Source of the DNA: Trissonchulus latispiculum
Taxonomy: Eukaryota; Nematoda; Enoplea; Enoplida; Ironidae
NCBI GenBank assembly: GCA_030248195.1
Contig: JASAND010030481.1
Span: 16,979-80,978, forward strand
Length of the DNA: 64,000 nucleotides
Direction: 5' to 3'
Each line of letters begins with the position of its first letter. Position 1 is the first letter of the stretch. The notes beneath the pieces were generated by a model. That model saw only the letters and a list, made by a program, of their open reading frames with translations, ran no database searches and had not been told where the DNA came from. Both the position numbers and the translations under genes were made by a program. Positions 1 through 11,834 of this stretch are shown here, piece after piece.

Positions 1-150
1 GCCCGGCCCGGCCCGGCCCTGTTCAAATTTTAGGTCTGTCCGGCCCGGCCCGGCCCTGTGTCAAAAATTTCAGGCCCTGGCCCGGCCCGGCCCTGAGCGC
101 CGTTTAGGTCTGCGCGGCCCGGCCCGGCCCTGAAAAGCCCTGATTTTTAA
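1..150. repeat. GGCCC-word repeat island, cut by the window edge
   Basis: Runs of GGCCCGGCCCGG are separated by short AT-rich spacers containing TTTCAGG or TTTTAGG. The composition matches the island at 593-805, so this is probably part of a related element whose left end lies outside the window. No coding potential is supported; the apparent reading frames are only the repeat. Confidence 0.6.
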
Positions 151-592
151 AAAATTTTCTATAAAGTGTTGAGACACTTAGAATTTTGTGTTCTGCCGCT
201 TTATCGTATTCTCGAGATTCAAAGTCGATGTTCTCTCAAAAAACAGTGCATTACGAATATTTCAGCATCCTAAATTGCTAAGGAAATTAATACATGTACT
301 AAATTAGCTTGAGGTCGATTTACCAAAATAGTTAAATGTTTTGCATGTTTGAATGTTTGTTTGTTTGTTGTGTGAAATAGAATTTTAAACTTCAGTTACT
401 CGAAAGCTGATGTATACACGGAGGCACTCTTTATCTACTAAAATTTCAAAAACTGTACAGAAACTTTAACAATATTTGGTACATGCAGCCTCATTTGATA
501 CAAAGAAAGCAAGAAATTTTGAATTTAGGAAGGCAAAAACAAATATTAGAATTCGAAAGTGTATGTATGCAATAAATTAATGTGAAAAACGT

Positions 593-805
593 CAAGGCTT
601 GGCAGGGCCGAACAGGGCCGGGCCGGGCCGGGCTTTTTTCGTTGGAAGCTGCGCGGCCCGGCCCGGCCCTTACTAATTTTTCCTCAGGCCCGGCCCGGCC
701 CGGCCCTGACTGGAAACCAGGTCTGCGCGGCCCGGCCCGGCCCGTCGGGCCGGGCCGGGCCGGGCCGGGCCGGGCCGGGCTTTCTCGGCCCTGATCTCAT
801 CTCTA
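593..805. mobile_element. Small hAT-like element with GGCCC subterminal repeats
   Basis: The right end read inward is TAGAGATGAGATCAGGGCCG and the left end is CAAGGCTTGGCAGGGCCGA, so the two ends align as imperfect inverted repeats. The right terminus fits the hAT pattern YAGNGNTG. The interior is GGGCC/GGCCC in both orientations. I did not find a matching 8-bp duplication (left flank aaaaacgt, right flank ctaagaac). It is nonautonomous. Confidence 0.5.
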
Positions 806-1704
806 CTAAGAACTGAAGGAAACGTCAATATGGTGTAATTTTGGTGTGGCTTGAAAATTCTCGGGAAAATGTAAATGTCATGTGTAGGGATAAAGCTTGA
901 AAATGTACACATAATATAGGTTTGTGGAGTCAGATGTAACATGGTGGACGTTCAAAAATAGGTTAAAATTAAAAGTTCCGGATTATCACTTAACAATGGG
1001 TATTATTTGAAAGCGAACTACTTAAAAGCGCAATACTTATGACTTGATTTTTTTAAATCTATAAATTTTTGAATTTATTAGTCTTCAATTCATGTGCTCC
1101 ATAGTCCATACAAAGTTTAAGTTACCGTCGATTTCATTGCGTACAAAAAGAACGTTCTTAGATTTACCTTGCTGTAGTAATTACTTTCTCATAACGTTAT
1201 TTTTGAAATCAGATTAGGCGCATGATGTAACATTCATGCAAAACATGAAACCCATCCAAGAAATTTTTGGCACCCCCATTTAGTGGAATGATCCATAAAT
1301 TGGTCAAGCAAAGTTAAGTTAAGAAAGTTTAAAACAAGATAAAAGTAATTGCAGATTAGGCTACAGAGGTGGCTAGCGCCAAGTGTACATAAGACTGCCG
1401 CTGCCGTACTGAGTGTATTATAAGCGTGGCACATCCTTTCCACGCTAACGACTGACCCCCCCCCCCTTTAAATTGGACCCATCTCTTCAAACGATTTCGC
1501 CCGTTATGCGTGATGCTCCAAGGCTCGAAACGGTCCTAAAATTAGCTGCTGCTTGTGCTTTCGAGGTTTAGCACACAAGCATAGAGCAAGTAAGCATACA
1601 ACCCCCGTTTCGACTGGGCCTCAATTTGCAAGAGGTCGGCCGGTAGTGTGCACGGGATGTATCGCGCTTATAATACATAAAGCAAGGCAGCTATCATACT
1701 CTTA
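806..1704. other. Intergenic, nothing recognised
   Basis: AT-rich sequence with a C-run near 1456. I see no gene, tRNA or clear element ends. Confidence 0.6.
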
Positions 1705-1960
1705 TGCTAGGTACCATATATGTGCTTAGGGGGGGGTTGGGGGGTTTCCTCCCCAGATCAAGAGCTCAAACCCTCAGCGGAATCCCTGATCCTTCCAGAA
1801 TCCGAGTTTTTTAGCTTTTTAGCCAAAAACCGGAAAAATACGGTTTTTTAAGGCCAACGGTTCACCCCCCCCCCCTCAAACTTCCCCTCCTGCATTTCAG
1901 AGCTGAAGCCGGGTCACTATTTCTTGATCCGGTGAACCGGTGACCATGTTGCGTGTCGAA
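1705..1960. repeat. CCGG-word repeat, relative of 5056-5225
   Basis: This stretch contains G-rich and C-rich runs followed by an imperfect palindrome around CCAAAAACCGGAAAAA and then CCGGTGAACCGGTGACC words. The same arrangement (ATGTGCTTGGGGG, C-run, CAGAATCCG, ACCGGAAAAA) recurs at 5056-5225, so it is a dispersed repeat. The ACCCGGT words at 2410-2463 and 4953-4970 form the site hit by the hAT element 2464-4952. Confidence 0.5.
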
Positions 1961-2652
1961 CACTGACACATTTAAACATTTAAGTTTTAGGTGGGAAAGT
2001 TAAAAAAGTTTTATCTGGGGTGAGGCAGTGTTTTTGAAATTTGACTTTCTTGGGGTCTCCAATTTGAAGTTGTGCAAAACTTATCCACTTTTTAAAAGAA
2101 ATTTAAAAAGTTAACATGTATAACTAAGCCAGACAAAAATTATGCCTGATTTGAGAGAATTCTCTCCCAAGTCTCAAAGCGGAAATGAACTAGGGTTCTG
2201 AACAGACACTTTTGCCAAAGATAGCCCGTCATCTGGATTCTGGTCCAGTTTTGGGATCAAAATCTATTATTTTCACAAAATATTTTAGGTAAATAAAGCT
2301 GACGGTTTCACTCTGGTGTTTGAGTGATCAGTGAAATTTTAAGGCTACAAAAATTAACAGTTCAATTAACAGTTTAAAACCAATTCCCTAATTAAAAATA
2401 CCGGTCCAAGAGCTCCTTGTGACCCGGTGACCTGGTCCATTTAGTGACCCAAACTAGCCCGGTCAGAGTTGGCAAATGGGACGAATTCTCTGATCCCATC
2501 CCATCCCATCCCACTAGATTTTCAAATTCGCCGTCCCATCCCATCCCATTTGTCCGATCTTGCTTTTTCCAATCCCATATAATCCCACTTGCAGTATTTG
2601 GCCTTACAATCGCTGTAGCATTGAAATTTTAATATTGGCATAAGGTCTTATT

Positions 2653-4697
2653 TAAGGTGGTGGTATCCTTTTGTGACGCAATAAACTTTCGGAATTTTGC
2701 GAGTTGGAAACATTTTACACACCGCTTTAAAACTTGTAATCAGTAAATACGAAAAAACAAAATTTGCAAAAAAACCAGCAAAAGTTTTTGACATACTAAC
2801 TAAATTTGGACCATCAAACTTTGAGTATCGATTTCTCAAAACTGTAGAATCGGGCAAAATTTTTTGTGCCATGATATGAAGGACATGTGGGTCGAAGGAA
2901 ATGGATTTGGCTCAACAGGTCTTTTCTTTTTCCTCCTGCCAAATCTTACGCGAATCCATGGGCTAGTTTTTGAAAAATTGATGTTTAAAATAAAGTAATC
3001 GCAGTTTTGCCAAACGTTTGTCGGCCAAATCTCTAGCTTAAAACAACGAACTCCAGCTCCAGGCATCAACAAAATGTGCAGTTAGATTGTATAAATTGAG
3101 TAGATAGTAAATCGATAGGACTAAATCGATTGAGTATAAATAAATGAGAAAGAAGAAGAAAGTCATTTACCACCGAGACCGAAGGTCCGAAAAATTCGGA
3201 CCTCCGGTTGAACTCGAACCCACGACTTTTTGCGCACTAGGCAAACGCTCTGCCGACTGAGCCACAGTCTCATCAAGCTTCGTCGAAATTCGTGTACCAA
3301 TGTACATAACTTTCATACTTACATAAATAATTCAAAATTCTCCGTAAGATTTGGCAGTAATTTTGACAAAACTGATTTCCTCAAAATGGCCGTTTTTTGA
3401 TCCCCGAAATCGTTTTTGGCTTATACTGATCTGACCACACAAGAGATAGCTCAAAGGTAGTGTAAAATTAAGATGAAATAAATAAAAAATATAAAATTTA
3501 AGACTCATCTCCTTCGGTTGTTGAGAAAATTCACCTTAGCCTTGCCTACGTCTCGGGTAATTGCGATATGCTATTATTCAGTGCCATAGCGTGGACCCGG
3601 TGCCAAATTTGGTATGGCACTACCCCTCATCGCGAAAGCAACTTGGGTGTGGCACTAAGGGAAAACTTCACCTCAAACCAGAGGTCTGCTGCGTCGAAAT
3701 AGGAAATGGAAAATGTGTCGATTATAATTCTGCGCCAAAAAAACTCGAAACAGGTGTAAGATACCTGATAACATTTGTATAGTTTTAAAACTCTAAACAG
3801 ATACTCTGTCACTGTGGAATTAGAATTTTGACTTAGGTCTTCAAAAAATTTTAATTATATAATTTGTGAAGTTAGCGAACTGCCGAAAGTCGCTAAATTC
3901 GGTTGCTTTTGGTGACCGTCATTAAGTTGGTCATTAAGTTTTGTTTAGCTGCAGATTATAAAAACTATAGGTCCTAAATAAAAATTATAATTCTACAGTG
4001 GCACCGTACATGTATAACGGTTTCAAACGATACCCAATGTTGCTTGGAAACCTTTGCCAGTGTAGAAATTTTTTGGCGCAGAAATTAATTTTTTTTGTAA
4101 AATTGTGAAAATTGTTGATTCTTACAGAGAGGCATTTTACGAACAGGCTATATTGCAGAATTGCAAATTTTTGCATTTCAACATATTTATTCATTTTATA
4201 TAGGCTTGAAGTTGACTGATTTGCGAAAATTTGCTTCAATTGTCTGCAAAAACTCTCGTTACTGGCTCATATTCAAATTGCATACAGTTGATGGAAGAAT
4301 CTAAATTGCGGAGAACTGAACGAAGCAACTCAAAATTTGAACTTGATATGTACGATATTATGTGGTTATTTTATGTGCGAAAATGAACGAAATCCGTTTA
4401 TCTAAAAATTTTTCATGATGAACCCCCCTTAACTGCTAGCTTAGCATAGCTCAACCTCAAAGGTCGTAAAAGCAAAAATGTTCATTTCGGTGTTCCTTTT
4501 CCATTTATATCAACCAATCAGGTGTATCGATGACGAACTGAGAGAATAGCGGCAAAAACCAAAGATTTTTTATTTTTTCACCTGAAAATTCGGGACTGGT
4601 CCTAGAATGTTAAAGACCACCATATTTGAAAAGTTCCATCTACGTTTATCATAAAAATTAGAGCCTGTAAGGTTACAACAAAAGGATACCAGCACCT
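2653..4697. repeat. Inverted pair GGTGGTGGTATCCTTTTGT inside the hAT element
   Basis: TTAAGGTGGTGGTATCCTTTTG at 2652-2673 is mirrored by the reverse complement at 4677-4697 (GGTGCTGGTATCCTTTTGT read inward). The motif resembles the ends of the TTAA-bounded elements at 21287 and 22757. It may be another DNA element nested in, or forming the core of, the hAT copy. No ORF inside is convincing. Confidence 0.45.
3160..3270 (-). mobile_element. tRNA-derived SINE
   Basis: Read on the minus strand, the sequence starts like a tRNA with an A box (TGGCTCAGTCGG), an anticodon-arm-like region and a B box (GGTTCGAGTTC). A 3' tRNA acceptor strand is absent. Instead it runs into a body with the hairpin AGGTCCGAA/TTCGGACCT at 3183-3203. 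That structure fits a SINE and not a functional tRNA. It lies inside the hAT element 2464-4952. Confidence 0.65.
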
Positions 4698-5055
4698 GAA
4701 AGAGCTCCATGCTTTGCCTTGCTAGTAGTCATCAAAACACCAATCATGAAATTGAACACACATTTTTATGCGAAATTTATGAAAATCTTGCACTTTTTAA
4801 AAATTTTAAAACGGTGTTTGAAGGCTTTGTAAGTCAAAATGATCCCACAAAATCCCACTGATCCCACATGGGATGAGTTTTGAATCCCATCCCATCCCAT
4901 CCCATGGGATCCCATGGGATCCCATGGGATCCCATCCCAGATGCCAACACTGAGCCCGGTTACCCGGTCTCATCTTTGCTGCACATGTCTGCTTGCTATT
5001 GCCAACATTTGCCATCTGTTAGCGTTTTTAGCCGTTTTTTCTATCCATAAAAACA

Positions 5056-5225
5056 GTGTTTGTTTATTATACATGTGCTTGGGGGTTTTGAGGGGGGTTT
5101 CACCCCCCCCCCCCCAGACGTGGACCTCACCTCCCTAGAGGGGTCCCTCACCCCCTCCTCCAGAATCCGGATTTTCCGGTTTTTTTTGGGCAAAAAACCG
5201 GAAAAATCCGGTTTTCCGTCTGGTG
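5056..5225. repeat. CCGG-word dispersed repeat
   Basis: This is the second copy of the family at 1705-1960: ATGTGCTTGGGGG, a long C-run, CAGAATCCGGATTTTCCGG and ACCGGAAAAATCCGG. It has no coding support. Confidence 0.5.
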
Positions 5226-5733
5226 TTTATGCACGTTCTTGCCCAATCCCGAGAGAAATGATTAATCCGACACTGATCGTAGGGAATTGGTCCATCATAA
5301 TTGGTATTCGTTGTCGAAAGTCAATAAGATCACGTCAGTCATCAGTCACGTTCAAGCATACTTAGCCCTTCAGCGGGCAGCTCGGATTCTGTATAACACC
5401 GATAGCTGCTCGGAGAAAGACTGAGATACTCCACAATAAAGAATTAGCGAATAGAGTAATAATTAATTAAGTATTAATTAGAAAATGGGATGTAATTATG
5501 TGGCAGTCCAACAGTAATAGCAGTAACCAGGACTTCTGAAAGTAAGAAAATCAAATCTACGTATATATATTATGTAAAATACATGTAGAAATGCATGCAA
5601 ATGCTCAGCGAGCTCTAAAGGCAACAAGCTGGCAACTGTAGAAGTGTAGAAGGCATCATAATTTCAGCTATTAACGATAAATTAATTAATATTTTTAGCT
5701 TTTTAAATTCTCCGGACAATTGTGTCATGTTAC
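5226..5733. other. Intergenic, nothing recognised
   Basis: AT-rich DNA with no supported gene or element boundary. Confidence 0.55.
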
Positions 5734-6231
5734 CTGGGGCTAATTTCATAAAAACTTTCAAGTTGCGGATTCCACAACTCGCAGCTGTAAGTAGACGATT
5801 TGCAAGTTAGTTGCAAGTAATACATAAAGTATCAAGTGCTGAACCTGTACTTGCACTCGAATTGCGAGTCAAGTGGGTTGCAAGGTGCAAGACCGTTTGA
5901 ACACCAACACCTAGTAAGCGTTCCGTAAAACTCGCTGGAACAGTCACTTGCAACTTGCAACTGCGAGTAAAGTCGTCTAGTAAATTTTATCTAGACGATT
6001 TTTAAAAATTGGAATATCTTCCTTGAATTTTATCAGTTTTTAACCAAATTAAAAAAGTTTATAAATACTTTGAAATGTGTTGTATACTTCGGGGACATTT
6101 CAATAAAGATAAAGACTCTATGAAAAAGTTAGGATTTTTAAAATAATTATAGTCAATTTTGCTTATTCTCTAACTTGCAACGCAGGTACTCGCACTTGCA
6201 AATTCGCAAGTTTTTATAAAATTGGCCCCTG
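5734..6231. mobile_element. MITE with CTGGGGC...TTCATAAAAACTT termini
   Basis: The left end CTGGGGCTAATTTCATAAAA and the right end read inward (CAGGGGCCAATTTTATAAAA) are inverted repeats. The interior is rich in TTGCAAG and ACTCGCA words in both orientations. A further copy of the terminus starts at about 6229 (CTGGGGGCAGTTCCATAAAA), followed by the same word type to about 6340, so a second, partial element abuts it. No ORF. The superfamily is not assigned. Confidence 0.6.
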
Positions 6232-6344
6232 GGGGCAGTTCCATAAAAACTAGACTCGCATGCGAGTACTCACAAGGCAAGTGCGAATTGCGAGTGAGAA
6301 TGTGTCATAAAAAATTTTCAAGGACTCGACAAAATTAGCTGAAG

Positions 6345-7285
6345 TTCTGCTACTACTAACTGCTGCCTCTCCTGCTAAATTTGTGTCAGTCGATTATCAT
6401 TTGAGGTCAAGTTTTGTGACGAAGCCAATCAAACGAGGTTTTAGGTAAGATTATATATGTCTTCTAAAAAGATGAGCAAAATCCTTAGAAAAATGTATAT
6501 AAATCTTCTTTCAAACGGATATAATAATTCAGAACTAAAACTAAGTGCTTCTACCAAAAATTACCGTCAGTATCAGTAGCCAACAAATTATCAGTGCACG
6601 AGCTTTTTGTGTGCCATAAAATTTTCTCTACAAAAGGCAAGAGACGCCACCCTTTGTGTACTTTGACTAGGTATAAGTCATTTAGTAAGAATTCAGCCAG
6701 CTATTGGTACAAGAATGATAAGAAAAAAGCTGCTTCATACCCATTCAAGTGTTACACAAGTTCTTTTAAAGCTGAAAAAGTTTGCTTTTAATAAAAATGA
6801 TAAACGAAATAAATAACTAGCCTTCAGAACGCAGGTGTTCGATCTCATGTGTCAGTTTTATCGAAAAGTAATACTTTTGGAAAAAAGTGTTTCTGAGAAT
6901 TTTCTAGACAATACTGAATTTAAAAAATTCGCCATTAACTTGTGAGTGGCTAGAGAATAAAGAAATTTAGTAGAAATAAATGCTAAATAAAATAAAGATT
7001 CCGAAATATACAACCAATAGGACCCTAAGGCTAAAGGTATTCAAAAGACATTCTTTCTATTCCTATATTTGTTCAAATGCGAAAATTGCCTTTGTTACAA
7101 ACGCTCCTTAAAAGCACCAACGAGTTTTTCCGATCCACCCGTCTGTTCTAAAATTTTTAAAAATTCAGTAAGGAAATGTTTTCGACCACGACGATCAAAA
7201 GGTGAAATAACGCAGTAAGTAAAGTGAGTAAAGTCTTAAACTTTGAATCTGGAAATACTTAAATTAAGATATATAACTAAAGGGC
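6345..7285. other. Intergenic, nothing recognised
   Basis: AT-rich sequence. A 65-codon frame at 6594-6791 has no recognisable domain and is not supported as a gene. Confidence 0.5.
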
Positions 7286-7289
7286 TCAA

Positions 7290-8110
7290 TGACGGAATAT
7301 TATCCCTTTTAGGGGTGGTCTTGTTTGATTTAGCAACATTCGCTTTTCCTTCGATTCGCAGGGGCCAAATGAAACTGATTTTGTCTCAGATTTTGCTGAA
7401 AACTCGCAGAAGCGGGGTTTCCGTTGCACAGAACACGAATCTATAGTCCATTTTCGGTTCACCTTTTCGTTAGCTTACTATAAGCTTACATCTTCAGCTT
7501 ACAACTTTATCTCATATATACTAAGCTAACGAAAATCTGAATTGAAAAATACACTTAGGTCTGTTGTTCTGCAATCTGGAAACCCCCATCATACAACTTT
7601 ACAGCAAAATCGGCGACAAAAATGTTCGGTTTCCCTTGGTCCTCTTACGAATCGAAAAAGTTTAATTTCATGAAATCGAACCAAATTGCGACATTTGAAC
7701 CTAGTGATTTTTTTACTTAAGGCCGAATAGCAGCATCCGTATGCGCTGTGGTCATTCCCCATATAGAACCTAGTGATGGGCCCGGATATTTTTTCACATC
7801 CGCCTACTGAAAAATTAGTTTCAAAAAAATTCTTATTTCGCAGTTAATTTCAAATTTTTTGTCAATGTTTCACTTCAATTCACGTCAATTCAGTGAATTT
7901 CAATCAACAATGTTTTAGATAAATTTTCGAAAAAGATATATAACTAATAAATTGTCAAAACGTTGTTAAGTTTTTATTGCATTGCCGAAAATATATAGGC
8001 ATTTGCGGATATTTTGCTCAAATCGGATATTGTCCGGATATAAAGTTATCCGGATATCCATTACCCATTGCTATTTTGAACTGAGCATGGTCGAACATAA
8101 ACCCATATCA
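7290..8110. repeat. Diverged foldback copy, related to 11835-12825
   Basis: Two arms, about 7340-7470 and 7535-7700, are inverted copies sharing CAGAACACGAAT, TTCGTTAGCTTA and CCCTTGGTCCTC with the larger foldback at 12 kb. The right arm is broken by the hAT-like insertion at 7771-8073 and resumes at about 8074 (TTTTGAACTGAGCATGGTCG). Confidence 0.55.
7771..8073. mobile_element. hAT-like MITE with CGGATAT words
   Basis: The left end TAGTGATGGGCCCGGATATT and the right end read inward (TAGCAATGGGTAATGGATAT) are imperfect inverted repeats of hAT type. The interior carries GGATAT/ATATCC words. The site is the foldback arm sequence ATTTGAAC (7693-7700), which resumes as TTTTGAAC at 8074-8081, a 7-of-8 match to a target duplication. 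A 70-bp stretch beginning at 7709 separates two copies of GAACCTAGTGAT on the left. Confidence 0.55.
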
Positions 8111-11100
8111 AACCTTAGCTCGATAGGTCAAATTTTATAAATGTTAGCCCGGGATAAATAATGGGGAAAACCCGTTCCAGCCTTCTCTTGTTTTGCTCCT
8201 ATTTCAAATTGCTGTCATATGAGAAACTCCAGTAGCTTTTCGCCAATTATTATCAGACTTTCTTTGCCTCAGGAAATAGATAGCATAACCAATAAGCACA
8301 CTGTTAGGTTTGCTGGAAAACTCAGGCTCACTTTAAACCGATTTGAGAATAAATGTTGTAGATAACGAAAAAACATAAGAAAACCCGGAAAAATCCAGAG
8401 AACTTTACGATGAGCAGAGTAAGCCAGTGCTAACTCCTAATCGAATAAGCTTGCACGGCTTGCATGATATTCATAACATTTCGGTCAAAATTATGATGAT
8501 CGATATTAAGATTAATATAAAGATTAATAATTAAGATGATGTCGATTATAGTTGTTTGATACGTGTTTATTAGCTTTCGAACGAAAATCTAAATTCAGAT
8601 TAGCTAATTCCTGTCAAAATTTGGATGTTTTAGAGTGTCCATTCATTCATATCTTGACGTGGGTGTGACCCGTTTAGAGTTGTTAACCGTGTGTTTATAT
8701 ACATGCGAAGAGACTATCAAGAATCTGATTGGCCGCAGCAGTAATCCTAGCTGAGGTGTAATTGTAATTTTAGAATCATTTTAGTCCATTTGGGGATAAA
8801 TACATGGTTAGCAACGCTAAGCGGAACCGTCCCTGAAGTCTGTCTGTTCCAAGCATCGTGCACCATTATTCCATTATAAAGAGCTTGGTATCTTACCATT
8901 ACTCTTGCTTGCTAGTATAACCACTTGGTAAAGCCTGGAGCTGCCAAATTATATTTAAATGTGTATTTAGCCGTGGAATGTGGAGATGGAGGTTTGTACA
9001 ATTACAACTGTGATACAATTGACGCTTCATTTAATGGAAAATGAACATGGTTGGTGAAAATGAAAAATTGGTCAATCAAGCAACCTATTGCAAGCGACTG
9101 GAACAAGACTAAAAATTAAGCTTCACATTATTGGAAAGGGCAAGACTTGCACTGAACCGTTTGTTGTAATGCTTTGTTGAAAATTAGGCAAAATTTGCGA
9201 CAATTGGCAAAAACCATGATCTTCAATTTATTTTAACAAAAGCTTTCACAGAAAGCAGCTGTGTACTACAAAATGGTCTATGGCAATAGAAACAGATAGT
9301 CGTCGGCTTTCCAAAATGTGCAGCATAACCCTCAATATGCACTATGCAGTCGCTGGTAAGATGTGAGACGTGACGAGCTGTTTTAGGAGGATTTCATTGG
9401 TGTAACCCTATTCGACATGCTCGCATATTACACTGAAAGATCTAAAGTTCTAAAGGATGCTAAATAAAAGTTTTTGGCTTGATTAGAAACAGCTAGTGTA
9501 AGGGTCTGACACAGTTGTTTGCTGTAATGAGCAGAATCTGATTATTAGGACCTGTTTTGGATTTAAAACTGGACTTAGAACCTATTAATCTAGGATTTCA
9601 AATCAATGCCGCTATTAGTTCATAAAGACGAAAAGGTACCTACTGACCGAAGTTTGAAAATAGCAAACACTAGTCATATGATATAAGATTTAACCATTTT
9701 CGATAAAAGCTAACTGGACCCAGTTACAGAATTTTCAGTGCTGTTAGTTAACGCAGAGTTGAGCTCACAAACCACAGGCCGAGTAACTACTAATTATTTA
9801 ACAAAAGAAATGTTTCAGCGGAATTAATCTTTTCAGAAACCTAGAAATTTCCTGCAAAGGTGAAGCAAACTTTGCAATCTGCGCAAAATGGTCCGCCCGC
9901 CCGCAAAATAGAAGCAATTCAATGACTGCCAGAAGTGTGACCAGCTTTATAGCATAACTTTTGCTGAAGAAATTCAATACGAATAAACAAAACGGGGGGA
10001 CCCCACATGTAACGTTAACTGGGTTGGATCAAATTTTGTATGACGCACTGCACAAAGTCAGACGGGGCAGTACTTTAATTTACATAGAGTTTAAGCTACA
10101 ATGGAGACCGGCTAGCTAGGGCATAAATGTTAAGCCAAGCAAATAGGCGACTATTTATGATTTGTCTTATCATGTTCCCGCCTATTGCCAGAGTACACTG
10201 TATACAATACAATATCACTAGCGAAGCGGCACAACGTGTTAATCTTTGTATTAGTTTTATGGCCCAATATATTTGAAGATTACTTGACCCCGCACGTACA
10301 GCATTGTGTTAAAGTTGCCATATAAATCCTGGTTCTTAGCCTTAAAATTCGAGATTATTGGTCAAGAAAAAAGTAAAATTAATATTGCTTAACTTTAACT
10401 TAACTTTGGTGGACATTCAATTTTTTACTTATAACTAACATTTAAAAACAAAAACGGAAAGCAACAATTTTGTGACGAGCCAAGCCCCCTACTATCAGAA
10501 AACTTTGAATCTGTGAATAGCGTTTGACCACTAACAGTGTAAAGTGATATCGTTTTTAGAAGACAATGCTCCCTGAAAAAGTTTATAATCGAGAAATGAT
10601 AATATTCAGAAACTTTTAAACAAACATAATTTGAATCCTTTGTTTATTGAATAGCTGAATGAAAGACAATAAAGCTTGTTAAACAAAGAATTTTATATGG
10701 ATGGCAGTTAAAGTGTGAATAAAACAATCAGATTTCACGAAGAGTGGATACACCCGTAGCAAATAGTTATACTTTGCCGTGTCTGAGAGGAACAAATGAA
10801 AATATTTTGGAAAAATTAATGTTTCGTGAAGTGATGGTTAAAGTCAAAATCAATTAGAAAAACATAGAATTCTAAGCGGAAGTTTTTCAATAGTTTAAAG
10901 AAGGAAAACTTCTTCAGAAGAAATAATTTTCCTTAGTAACAAAGATCTCCAAGCTCCCCTTCAATCTTTTTTGCACGGCAAATTTCTTATTTCGTTGGGA
11001 ATATGAAATGATCAAGAGGGGTCCTAGTAAATCGAGTATTTGATCGTTTTTATCTCAAGTAAGAACATTTTACATGTTACATCTAAAAAATTCCACCCTA

Positions 11101-11136
11101 AATTACCGACACACAGCGAGCTCTCAGAGTTTGTAA
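8110..11136. other. Three kilobases without a supported feature
   Basis: AT-rich, no open frame above about 60 codons, and no tRNA or clear inverted-repeat ends that I could recognise. It may hold decayed repeats. Confidence 0.55.
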
Positions 11137-11250
11137 CAGTGTTGACGAATGGGATGGGATCCCATGGGTTGGGATGGAATGAGATATGAGATTCAGATCT
11201 CGTCCCATATAGGATGGTGGGATTACTTGGGACTAAATCCGCTTTTACAG
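11137..11250. mobile_element. hAT-like end with ATGGG words
   Basis: CAGTGTTGACGAATGGGATG matches the ends of the hAT element at 2464-4952 in both terminus and subterminal word (GGGATGGGATCCCATGGG). The opposite terminus was not found, so this is a fragment or a solo end. Confidence 0.55.
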
Positions 11251-11345
11251 TGGAATACCAATATTTGCATTTTAAATTTTAACCTTTGATAATTTTTTCA
11301 AAATTATAAATATTTCTAGATGCTTCAGAGCTCACACACAGCTGG

Positions 11346-11720
11346 TAGTGATGTTTCAGTCACTGAAACTGAAACTATTTACAGCAAAAACAAGTTTCCG
11401 TTTTAAGTCAAGGGACCTGACACTGAAATTAAAATTGTTTTAATCAGTCAACAGAATCTGCAATTTGAAACTAAAATTTGGTTATTCTACAGGATGAGGA
11501 GGAGGCTTAATAATCATCCAATTATGCTTTATATGAAACCTAGAAGTTAGAAACCTCCTTTCTTGAATGAACTCAAACTCCGACTGAAACTAGAACTGAA
11601 ACTGAAACTATTTTGTGTTACCGACTGAAACTGATAGAATTTTCTTCCACCGACTGAAGCTGAAATGATTTTCGATTTTGGATTTTTGGATTTGGATTTG
11701 GAAAACTGAAACTGTAAAAC
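11346..11720. mobile_element. hAT-like element fragment with CTGAAA words
   Basis: The left end TAGTGATGTTTCAGTCACTG fits YAGNGNTG and is followed by many CTGAAACTGAAAC copies. A relative occurs in inverse orientation at 49400-49761. The right terminus is not recognised. Confidence 0.45.
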
Positions 11721-11834
11721 CTCTTCTAAAACAACTGTACGAGATAAACACATGATTATTGTTTCAATCGCCTATTTTACCTTAATGGTGAAGCTCCGAC
11801 TATCGGGATATCCAGCTAACCGCTTAGGATCTTC

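Larger units (their letters stand above)
2464..4952. mobile_element. Nonautonomous hAT element, 2.49 kb, perfect 8-bp TSD
   Basis: The left end is CAGAGTTGGCAAATGGGA and the right end read inward is CAGTGTTGGCATCTGGGA, an imperfect terminal inverted repeat of the hAT type. The 8 bases before it (2456-2463) and after it (4953-4960) are both AGCCCGGT, a perfect target duplication. Subterminal DNA at both ends is built from CCCAT/ATGGG words. The interior has only short frames and no recognisable transposase; it holds a tRNA-derived SINE and a second inverted-repeat pair. It is a nonautonomous or gutted hAT copy. Joining the flanks restores ACCCGGT-word sequence. Confidence 0.88.

Noticed and set aside
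582..942. Pro/Gly/Arg-rich ORFs at the GGCCC islands
   Set aside because: They translate a simple repeat in both orientations.
3198..3270. Functional tRNA gene on the minus strand
   Set aside because: A and B boxes are present but the acceptor stem does not close and a SINE body follows.
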